A DNA stretch of 9,018 bases from positions 1 to 9,018 of the forward strand of contig JAYEIA010000186.1 of assembly GCA_034659855.1 (NCBI GenBank), read 5' to 3'. The position numbers and the translations under genes were made by a program. The notes beneath the pieces were generated by a model that saw nothing but the letters and a program-made list of their open reading frames with translations, searched no databases and was not told the origin of the DNA. The stretch comes from JAYEIA01 sp034659855. GTDB lineage: Bacteria > Bacteroidota > Bacteroidia > Bacteroidales > JAADGE01. Shown here piece after piece: positions 1 to 5,952 of this stretch (position 1 is its first letter; each line of letters opens with the position of its first letter).

Positions 1-504
1 TTCCCATTCTGCCTCAGTAGGTAACCGGTAACCATTTTTTGAAGATTCAAAGAGATAGCCGCCTTTGGGATCTTCCGAATAGCATTTTTGCAGACCTTTT
101 TTTGTACTCAGCCAGTTACAATACTTTATTGCATCGTACCAATTTATGTGATGAATGGGGTAGTTGGATTGCCAGCCCCACCAAGTTTTTGCAGGAGAAG
201 TATAAAATTTTCTGGTATGCATATGAGTTTTCATCCATGCTTCATCGGGTGGTCTGGGCAAGGATTCTCCAATAGCAGCTATGTACTCCTTATATTGTGC
301 AACAGTAACTTCATGCTCAGCGATATAGAATGAACTGACAATAACTTGATGTTCCGGGGCTTCGTTTTTTTCGCCCAAAGTTGTACCCATGGTGAACTGT
401 CCTCCTTCCACCAATATCATTTTTGCAACACTCTGAGCACTCACCGATGTTGTTGAAATAAGTATAAGTAATAATACCGTTATTAATTGTCTTTTCCTAC
501 TCAT
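1..504 (-). CDS. Exported formylglycine-generating-enzyme (FGE/SUMF1) family protein, C-terminus beyond window
   Basis: An open frame of 168 codons runs from an ATG at 504 to the left edge without a stop, so only the N-terminal part is visible. Residues 1-23 form a signal peptide (basic MSRKR start, hydrophobic core, cut after SVSA before Gln24); no lipobox Cys is seen, so the product is probably periplasmic or secreted. The mature part begins with the family pattern: MILVEGGQFTMG at 29-40, then EAPEHQV at 48-54 and EVTVAQYKEY at 65-74. It continues with INWYDAIKYCNWLS at 120-133 and GYRLPTEAEWE at 158-168, the signature preceding the conserved core of FGE-sulfatase domains (PF03781). The catalytic Cys pair of true formylglycine-generating enzymes would lie in the missing part, so it cannot be told whether this is an active enzyme or one of the many non-catalytic relatives (GldJ/GldK-like or other binding proteins). 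There is no SD before the ATG, only an A-rich stretch. Confidence 0.9.
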   Translation of the reverse strand, partial: MSRKRQLITVLLLILISTTSVSAQSVAKMILVEGGQFTMGTTLGEKNEAPEHQVIVSSFYIAEHEVTVAQYKEYIAAIGESLPRPPDEAWMKTHMHTRKFYTSPAKTWWGWQSNYPIHHINWYDAIKYCNWLSTKKGLQKCYSEDPKGGYLFESSKNGYRLPTEAEWE

Positions 505-574
505 TATTTTTTCGTTTGAATTTATTTAAATAACGCATTTGATTGATTTCTGTTGTATAATTTAAGTTCTCATG

Positions 575-582
575 CAAATATA
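575..582 (-). promoter_or_regulatory. Possible Bacteroidota -7 box for the FGE-family gene
   Basis: The minus strand reads TATATTTG here, an exact fit to the Bacteroidota -7 consensus TAnnTTTG. It would give a leader of roughly 65 nt before the ATG at 504. The -33 region has only a poor TTG-like match (CTGTG about 18 nt upstream), and the region is AT-rich enough for chance matches. Confidence 0.4.
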
Positions 583-1006
583 CAGAATAAAATGTTTAAT
601 CACAGAATGAAAATAAAAATCCTTGTCGCTCATAAGTTTTCTTAAATCTTTGTCTTCAAAACACCGGTTTTTGTTAATACTTGAGTGTTAATTTCTATAA
701 ATAATGCAATCCCGCTTCATTTTACGCAAATTTAATGCCTTTTTTTTTACAGAATATTGACAAATGCTTTTATGAAGGTTATAACTCCTATTGTGCTAAA
801 ATAAAAAAACCTGTGCGAAAGTAATAATATTGTTGTTTTTTTAGCACTATTCGAGTTTTACTGACTTTATTGCTCAAGAAAGTACCATGTCTTTTTTGGT
901 TTATTGAGTCCGGTCTGAAAAGTATGTTTTCTTTTAGTAAAGCAAGTTGTATGCTTAATTATCAGGACTTTATAAATTATTTTACAATAACAAACGACTT
1001 ATATAA

Positions 1007-1116
1007 ATGCGGTTACAGACAATTTTCCCTGCCACATTATATTTCATATCTGCACCTGTGCGGTGTTTTCGCCACACAGGATTTAGCCGGATACAAATTC
1101 CTGTCAGGTGCAGAAT
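1007..1116. repeat. GC-richer island with nested, mutually exclusive inverted repeats
   Basis: This stretch is about 45% GC inside clearly more AT-rich DNA. It has a perfect 10-bp inverted repeat, TCTGCACCTG at 1049-1058 and CAGGTGCAGA at 1105-1114. Within it lie two further stems. Stem A is 1055-1065 with 1070-1080 (11 positions, one C/A mismatch and one G/T pair, loop TTTT). Stem B is 1076-1084 with 1095-1104 (one bulge). Stem A uses bases needed by both the outer stem and stem B, so either A or outer-plus-B can form, not both. It may be a small dispersed repeat (REP/MITE-like), a structured RNA or a leader element. I recognise no named family, and the transcribed strand is unknown. Confidence 0.5.
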
Positions 1117-1195
1117 ATTAATTTTTAAAAACTTATTGACAAAAGGCAATTTAATATGACGGTTATTAAATTAATTTAAAACTCTTAATTTTAGC

Positions 1196-1230
1196 ACTTT
1201 AACTTTATAAACTTTCAACTTTATAACTTT
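1196..1230. repeat. Short degenerate tandem ACTTT repeats
   Basis: ACTTT occurs five times, at 1196, 1202, 1211, 1218 and 1226, separated by short A/T spacers so that the period varies from 6 to 9 bp. This is a low-complexity intergenic array, with no evidence of function. Confidence 0.45.
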
Positions 1231-1356
1231 TTAAACTGAACTCAAAAATGCATAATTTTAGTTAAAAATAGTGATTTTTTTGTACGTGTTAGTTCCTTTT
1301 ATTAATTTCATGAAAATTTTCGAATATATTAATATTAAACATAAAAAAAACAGATT

Positions 1357-2097
1357 ATGAGATTAGGTAAAAGTTCAAATCCGGCAATAGCCGATGCCAA
1401 GTTAAGGAAAATTGCCGAAACAAGAGAATATACATCGGATAGAGCAATGACTATTGACGGAACCTTGAATAAAACTTTGATAATGTTCGGTATTATTTTG
1501 GCGACCGGATATTTGGGCTGGACATACGGCCAAACTTCTTCAACCTATATATGGACGGGTTTAATAGGCGGTTTGATTTTGGCATTTTATACCATTGCCA
1601 GACCACACCATTCACCATATACTGCGCCCGTATATGCTGCATTTGAAGGCTTGATGCTCGGAGCAATTTCCGGTTACTATGAAGCAGCTTTTAACGGCAT
1701 TGTGATGCAAGCCGTTGGATTAACTTTGGGGATTTTCTTTGTCATGTTATTCGCCTATCGAAGTGGTACCATCAGAGCTACTCCAAAATTTCGTCGCGGT
1801 ATGATGGTTGCCCTTGGCGGTGTAATAGTTTTTTATGTTCTGAACTTAGTCGCCGGCTTTTTCGGAGGCGGTGTTGAGCTACACAGCATGGGATGGATGG
1901 GTATAGGCATCCAGTTGGTAATTGTTGGTATTGCCTCATTGATGCTGATTTTGGATTTTGATAATATTGAAAAAGGTGCAAAATCTAATTTGCCTAAGTT
2001 TTTCGAATGGTATTTTAGTTTTGGCTTGGTTGTAACCTTAGTTTGGTTGTATCTTGAAATACTTCGTCTGTTAAGTTTCTTTTTGGGAAGTGATTAA
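1357..2097 (+). CDS. Bax-inhibitor-1/YccA family seven-TM membrane protein
   Basis: The 246-residue product has the layout of the bacterial Bax1-I group (PF12811). A cytoplasmic N-terminus carries the family's opening pattern (KSSNPAI at 5-11), followed by about seven membrane segments near 38-57, 63-81, 89-108, 113-133, 148-168, 180-200 and 219-242. The hallmark C-terminal part is LILDFDNIEKGA at 197-208 and the final helix FFEWYFSFGLVVTLVWLYLE at 215-234. Acidic residues D200, D202 and E205 lie where the TMBIM/BI-1 superfamily carries its conserved acidic, pH-sensing positions; in the structurally studied relative BsYetJ such residues gate a Ca2+ leak. A calcium or proton leak role here is therefore an inference from the superfamily. 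Length is normal. The next gene starts 5 bp after the stop, so the two are almost certainly co-transcribed. There is no SD; the A-rich leader is usual for this phylum. Confidence 0.88.
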   Translation: MRLGKSSNPAIADAKLRKIAETREYTSDRAMTIDGTLNKTLIMFGIILATGYLGWTYGQTSSTYIWTGLIGGLILAFYTIARPHHSPYTAPVYAAFEGLMLGAISGYYEAAFNGIVMQAVGLTLGIFFVMLFAYRSGTIRATPKFRRGMMVALGGVIVFYVLNLVAGFFGGGVELHSMGWMGIGIQLVIVGIASLMLILDFDNIEKGAKSNLPKFFEWYFSFGLVVTLVWLYLEILRLLSFFLGSD

Positions 2098-2102
2098 AAA
2101 AA

Positions 2103-3350
2103 ATGAAGTTAGGAAATGATTTCCTGTATGAAAATATTGTTATTGCATGGAATTCTATGCGATCCAATCTTTTACGCACTATACTTACCGTTTTAATTAT
2201 AGCGGTAGGTATTTCTGCATTAACGGGAATTCTTACAGCAACACAGGCCGTCAAAAAAAGTATAAGCAGTGAGTTTACTCAAATGGGAGCCGGTTCTTTT
2301 GTAATTCAGAGTCGGGAGATGAATATTCAAATGGGCGGCGAAAGAAAACGCCGAAAGAATAACCCTCAAATAACATACAGACAAGCCAATAAATTTAAGA
2401 ACAAGTTTGATTTTCCCGCCAAAGTTTCGATACATTCACGGGTAACTTCAATTGCCACAGCAAAGTATAAGGAAGAGGAGTCGGATCCCAATATTCCTGT
2501 TTTAGGGGTAGATAACCACTACCTACTTGCCGGAGGATTCACCTTAGAAAACGGAAGAAACTTTACGGAATCTGAAATTAAATCGGGTCTCAACCGGGCA
2601 ATTCTCGGCTCTGAAATAAAACATGAATTATTTGAGGAAAAAGATCCCTTGGGTGAAATTATTCGTATATCCGGGAAACACTATAAAGTTATTGGTTATA
2701 CGGAGTCTAAAGGCTCCTCAATGGGATTTAGTGATGACCGGCTGGTGATGATTCCATTGACTAATGCGCGTCAATATTATTCGATGACTAACCGCTCATT
2801 TAAGATAAGCGTAGTGCCCAATCTTGATGTTGAGATACAAGCGGCAACGGGTGAGGCTGAAGGGGTTTTCAGGCAAATAAGGAAACTTGATATAAAGGAT
2901 GAAACAGATTTTGCAATTATACGAAGTGATAATTTGGCCAACCTGTTGATTGATAATATCGGCTATGTTACATTTGCTGCAGGAATTATTGGGTTTATTA
3001 CACTTTTTGGAGCCGCCATTGGTCTGATGAATATGATGTTGGTGTCAGTATCCGAAAGAACCAAAGAAATAGGTTTACGGAAGACTTTGGGGGCCGGCTC
3101 CGGAGTCATTCGCAAGCAGTTTTTAATTGAATCTGTATTTATCGGACAAATTGGAGGTGTATTGGGAATTATAATGGGATTGTTCATTGGCAATATTGTA
3201 TCTTTTGCCATTGGCAGTAATTTTGTTGTGCCTTGGTTTGAAATAATTTTTGCGGTTATCTTATGCTTTGTTGTAGGCGTTCTTTCGGGCTTGCTTCCCG
3301 CCATAAAAGCCTCTAAACTTGATCCTATCATAGCCTTGCGGTACGAATAA
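2103..3350 (+). CDS. ABC transporter permease, MacB/FtsX type (no fused ATPase)
   Basis: The 415-residue product is an inner-membrane permease of the type VII (MacB/FtsX/LolCE-like) ABC class. It has a short cytoplasmic N-terminus and TM1 near 24-46, which begins in the usual NSMRSNLLRTILTVLII context. A large periplasmic domain (MacB_PCD, about 47-285) follows, then three C-terminal TMs near 288-312, 345-368 and 379-402 (FtsX domain). The conserved cytoplasmic segment SERTKEIGLRKTLGA at 317-331 and the tail AIKASKLDPIIALRYE at 400-415 are diagnostic. Such permeases dimerise, are driven by a separate ATPase, and extrude substrates or transmit mechanical force to periplasmic partners. No ATPase lies in the window, so the partner must be encoded elsewhere or the subunit works without one. 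Substrate unknown. It begins 5 bp after the Bax-inhibitor-like gene, and no SD is evident. Confidence 0.92.
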   Translation: MKLGNDFLYENIVIAWNSMRSNLLRTILTVLIIAVGISALTGILTATQAVKKSISSEFTQMGAGSFVIQSREMNIQMGGERKRRKNNPQITYRQANKFKNKFDFPAKVSIHSRVTSIATAKYKEEESDPNIPVLGVDNHYLLAGGFTLENGRNFTESEIKSGLNRAILGSEIKHELFEEKDPLGEIIRISGKHYKVIGYTESKGSSMGFSDDRLVMIPLTNARQYYSMTNRSFKISVVPNLDVEIQAATGEAEGVFRQIRKLDIKDETDFAIIRSDNLANLLIDNIGYVTFAAGIIGFITLFGAAIGLMNMMLVSVSERTKEIGLRKTLGAGSGVIRKQFLIESVFIGQIGGVLGIIMGLFIGNIVSFAIGSNFVVPWFEIIFAVILCFVVGVLSGLLPAIKASKLDPIIALRYE

Positions 3351-3476
3351 TTACTATTCGGGAAAACTATGATGTTCGGCACCAATAATTAGTACACTAT
3401 AGACATTTTTTGGAAAGCATGAGCTTTAACTTAAATTCTATATTGTACGAGGAACGGGAGTAGTATAAGGGCTGAA

Positions 3477-3484
3477 TAGATTTG
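3477..3484 (+). promoter_or_regulatory. Alternative -7 box upstream of the NlpC/P60 gene
   Basis: TAGATTTG fits TAnnTTTG exactly, but no TTG lies at the proper distance upstream (the nearest is at 3443-3445). It is weaker than the downstream candidate at 3532. Confidence 0.25.
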
Positions 3485-3511
3485 GACCCGGAAAAAATGC
3501 ATTTCATATCA

Positions 3512-3539
3512 TTTGTATGAATAAAAAAATGTATCTTTG
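3512..3539 (+). promoter_or_regulatory. Bacteroidota-type promoter for NlpC/P60 peptidase and kinase
   Basis: TTTG at 3512-3515 is followed after 16 bp by TATCTTTG at 3532-3539, an exact TAnnTTTG -7 box. The implied transcription start near 3546 leaves a leader of about 20 nt before the ATG at 3565. The spacing is slightly shorter than typical. The same TATCTTTG octamer precedes the broken nuclease gene at the right end of the window. Confidence 0.55.
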
Positions 3540-3564
3540 GGGGACACCTGAAATTTTTTAAATT

Positions 3565-4080
3565 ATGAACATGAAAAATATATTGTCGACGCTAATAATT
3601 ATAAGTATTTCTTTTACGAGTTTGAGCGCACAAAAGCAAAACGACAGATCCTCCGATAATACGGCGGTACATAAATCGGCATTAAATGTTGTTGATACGG
3701 CCAAATCTCAGTTGGGTATAAAGTACAAATATGCCGGAAGGAGTCCTGAAGTCGGATTTGATTGCTCGGGATTTGTTCATTATGTTTTTAAAAAGAATGG
3801 ATTTAATTTGCCCGTAATTTCACGACAATATGTCAATGTCGGAAAGGAAGTAGGAAAAGATGAATGCCTACCGGGAGATATTATTTTATTTGCCGGCAGA
3901 GATATTGAAACAAACCCGGTAGGGCATGTCGGAATTGTGATACAGCGTACCGACAGTGATATTTTATTTATTCATTCGGCGACATCTGCCAATCGAGGAA
4001 TTGTTATTTCCAGGCTATCAATTGGATATTATAAGAATAGATTTTCAGCTATAAGGAGGGTCGATTATGATAATCATTAA
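3565..4080 (+). CDS. Secreted NlpC/P60-family peptidoglycan peptidase
   Basis: The 171-residue product has a signal peptide (about 1-22, cleavage after SLSA before Gln23), a short linker and a single NlpC/P60 domain (about 38-165). The catalytic Cys is C67 in FDCSGFV at 65-71. The catalytic His is H121 in GHVGIV at 120-125, and the third polar residue is H137 in FIHSAT at 135-140. This is the full Cys-His-His triad of cell-wall gamma-D-Glu-diaminoacid endopeptidases, so the enzyme should cut stem peptides in the periplasm. There is no lipobox Cys, LysM or SH3 module, making it a minimal form whose targeting is unclear. ATG at 3565 or at 3571 would both give a working signal peptide. The last 14 nt overlap the kinase gene, and codons I163-R164-R165-V166 contain that gene's Shine-Dalgarno, so the pair is one transcriptional unit and probably translationally coupled. 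Confidence 0.92.
   Translation: MNMKNILSTLIIISISFTSLSAQKQNDRSSDNTAVHKSALNVVDTAKSQLGIKYKYAGRSPEVGFDCSGFVHYVFKKNGFNLPVISRQYVNVGKEVGKDECLPGDIILFAGRDIETNPVGHVGIVIQRTDSDILFIHSATSANRGIVISRLSIGYYKNRFSAIRRVDYDNH
4053..4060 (+). promoter_or_regulatory. Strong Shine-Dalgarno for the hybrid kinase, inside the upstream gene
   Basis: AAGGAGGG lies 6 nt before the ATG at 4067, a near-perfect anti-SD match at ideal spacing. The other starts in this window lack an SD, as is common in Bacteroidota, so this site stands out. It fixes the kinase start within the last codons of the peptidase gene. Confidence 0.75.
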
Positions 4081-5950
4081 TATTTCCGACAAGCTGAAAC
4101 GAAATATAAAGTCTTTGGGTTATAAAACTCATGAAATTAGTGATTTAAAAACTTTGCCGCAGTTTGAGAATTTCACGGATGAACTTGTTGTTATAGGAGA
4201 TAAGGCTTCGGTTCGGTACGATTCTTTTGCTCTTAAAATATTTTTAGAAAAGAATTTTCGCTTTGTCGTTGAAATCTCTTCAGATTTAAGTAGGGCATTG
4301 AGGTATAAGATTGCACAGTTTCAGCCCCAAGCATTTGTCAGGCACGATGTGGATAAAATTGAACTTGATTTATTATTGCAAAGTTTTACTGCCTTTAAAC
4401 TGGGAGCATTTAAAGGGCAGGGGATGATGGAGCATATGTTAAATCAAATACCAAATCCGGTATTTTTAAAGAATGAACGCGGCAAGTACTCTGCGTGTAA
4501 TGATGCTTTTTGTGATTTTGTAGGATACAGCCGCAGCGAGCTTATCGGGCGACCGACCTCAATCGTAACTTCAAACAAGAAAGCCTTTATATATGATGAA
4601 CTGAATAAACGTGTTTTTAAAACCGGAAAAGAAATTCAAAATGAGTCGAAACTGATCTTAAAAAATGAATCTGTGGTTTCGGTTTTGGTCAATAGAAGTC
4701 CTCTTTATGATGAAGATGGTAATACCCAAGGAATTATGGGTGTTGTTACAGATATTAGCCAACAAAAGGAAAAGCAAAGCCAACTAAAGAAACAAAAGCA
4801 ACAAGCGAACGAGTCTGATAAGCTGAAGACTTCTTTTTTGTCGAATATGTCGCATGAAATCAGAACACCGATGAATGCCATTGTTGGATTCTCTCAATTA
4901 TTGGGAAACGAAAATATTACTCAAGAGAAAAAGGAGCTGTACATTGATCAAATTAACCATAATGCCGCTCAATTATTAAAATTAATAGAGGATATTATTG
5001 AAATTTCAAAAATTGAAGCCGGAAAAGTCAAAATGAATATGGGAGTTGCCCATGTCAATGATATTTTGGATGATTTAAAAAATACATTTAAGGCACATCA
5101 AGCCAGAATGGGAAAAAATCACATTGAATTACATCTTGAAAAGGAAAAAGACAAAGGACCTTTTGCTGTAATATCCGATTCCTATCGATTAAAACAAATC
5201 TTGACAAATCTACTGGGAAATTCGTTTAAATTTACTGAAGAGGGGCGAGTTTCTTATGGGTACACACTTATTCAAATTGATGAAGATCCATACATTGAGT
5301 TCTTCGTAAAAGATACAGGAATAGGTATTAAGAAAGAAAAATTAGGCTATATTTTTGACCGATTTTCCAAAGTTCCGGCCAGTAAAACTAAGTTGTACGG
5401 AGGCACCGGCTTAGGGCTGTCTATCTCATACAATTTGACCAAAATGTTGGGAGGTGAAATGAACGTGAATTCCGAGGAAAATGTGGGTACAAAATTTACA
5501 TTTACAATACCATATGCCTCGGCCGACGGAAGCTCAGAAGCTAATATTGCCGACTCTGACTCCGGGGATTCTCAGGAGACTTTGTACTGGGACAATAGGG
5601 TTGTTTATATTGTAGAGGATGAGGAAATGAATTATCTGTATTTAAATGAAATACTTAAAGACAAAGGCTTGCAGATTATCTGGAAGAAAAATGGGGTTGA
5701 ATTTTTGGAGGCTGCTCAGACAAAGTTGCCCGATCTGGTACTTATGGATATCAAAATGCCCAAGATGGACGGCTATGAAGCTACATCAATTTTTAAGGAA
5801 AAATATCCGGACATTCCCGTTATTTTTCAGACGGCATATGCTATGAAAAACGAGCGAAAGAAAGGCTTTGCTGCCGGGGGCGATCAGTATATAGAAAAGC
5901 CGGTAAATAAGAAAGTATTATTAAATGAAATACAAATTTTTTTGGGATAA
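4067..5950 (+). CDS. Cytoplasmic hybrid histidine kinase: receiver-like N-domain, PAS, HisKA, HATPase, receiver
   Basis: The 627-residue product has no membrane segment, so it probably senses inside the cell. Residues 1-115 alternate predicted strands and helices like a response-regulator receiver but lack its phospho-acceptor Asp. A PAS domain follows at about 120-232 (IPNPVFLKN at 128-136, GYSRSELIGRP at 153-163), then a Lys/Gln-rich coiled linker at 233-250. HisKA carries the phospho-acceptor H263 in SHEIRTPMN. The HATPase domain has the N box NLLGNSFKF at 381-389, the G1 box DTGIGI at 416-421 and the G2 box GGTGLGLS at 445-452. After an Asp/Ser-rich linker (about 486-506) comes an intact receiver: acid pair E517/D518, phospho-acceptor D561 in LMDIKMP, T589 and K611 (KPV). 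There is no HPt or output domain, so phosphate must pass to separate partners. It overlaps the NlpC/P60 gene by 14 nt and ends 2 bp from the convergent phosphodiesterase gene. The signal sensed is unknown. Confidence 0.93.
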   Translation: MIIINISDKLKRNIKSLGYKTHEISDLKTLPQFENFTDELVVIGDKASVRYDSFALKIFLEKNFRFVVEISSDLSRALRYKIAQFQPQAFVRHDVDKIELDLLLQSFTAFKLGAFKGQGMMEHMLNQIPNPVFLKNERGKYSACNDAFCDFVGYSRSELIGRPTSIVTSNKKAFIYDELNKRVFKTGKEIQNESKLILKNESVVSVLVNRSPLYDEDGNTQGIMGVVTDISQQKEKQSQLKKQKQQANESDKLKTSFLSNMSHEIRTPMNAIVGFSQLLGNENITQEKKELYIDQINHNAAQLLKLIEDIIEISKIEAGKVKMNMGVAHVNDILDDLKNTFKAHQARMGKNHIELHLEKEKDKGPFAVISDSYRLKQILTNLLGNSFKFTEEGRVSYGYTLIQIDEDPYIEFFVKDTGIGIKKEKLGYIFDRFSKVPASKTKLYGGTGLGLSISYNLTKMLGGEMNVNSEENVGTKFTFTIPYASADGSSEANIADSDSGDSQETLYWDNRVVYIVEDEEMNYLYLNEILKDKGLQIIWKKNGVEFLEAAQTKLPDLVLMDIKMPKMDGYEATSIFKEKYPDIPVIFQTAYAMKNERKKGFAAGGDQYIEKPVNKKVLLNEIQIFLG

Positions 5951-5952
5951 TA

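Larger units (their letters stand above)
505..1356. other. Long AT-rich intergenic region between divergent genes
   Basis: About 850 bp separate the minus-strand FGE-family gene from the plus-strand Bax-inhibitor-like gene. I see no convincing protein gene. An 83-codon frame at 870-1121 has no RBS, no recognisable domain and a Cys/Tyr/Phe-rich composition typical of chance frames, and it runs through the inverted-repeat island. No tRNA or rRNA is visible. The region contains the candidate FGE promoter near 575-582, the GC-richer island at 1007-1116, the ACTTT repeats at 1196-1230, and two overlapping palindromes at 1306-1315 (TTTCATGAAA) and 1312-1321 (GAAAATTTTC). The palindromes sit just upstream of the next gene and could be an operator, though at this base composition they could also be chance. 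Confidence 0.6.

Noticed and set aside
39..333. Two overlapping plus-strand frames near the left end
   Set aside because: They lie opposite the well-supported FGE-family gene, whose domain motifs fix the minus strand as coding.
674..691. Imperfect palindrome TTAATACT-tg-AGTGTTAA
   Set aside because: One mismatch, and the 2-nt centre cannot form an RNA loop. It is not near either gene start, and chance is likely in AT-rich DNA.
870..1121. 83-codon plus-strand frame in the long intergenic region
   Set aside because: It has no RBS, no promoter box nearby, no recognisable domain and an odd Cys/Tyr/Phe-rich composition. It runs through the inverted-repeat island, where another plus-strand frame and a minus-strand frame are also open.
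1136..1160. TTGACA followed by TATGAC, resembling a sigma-70 promoter
   Set aside because: The spacing is only 13 bp, and Bacteroidota main promoters use TTG/TAnnTTTG instead; no -7 box lies at the right distance.
3344..3360. CGAATA...TATTCG inverted repeat at the permease stop codon
   Set aside because: A 6-bp AT-rich stem with no T-tract; too weak to call a terminator.
5915..5943. Terminator-like GTATT...AATAC stem followed by seven T at the end of the kinase gene
   Set aside because: The stem is only 5 bp and AT-rich, and it lies before the kinase stop codon, so termination there would remove the end of the coding sequence.
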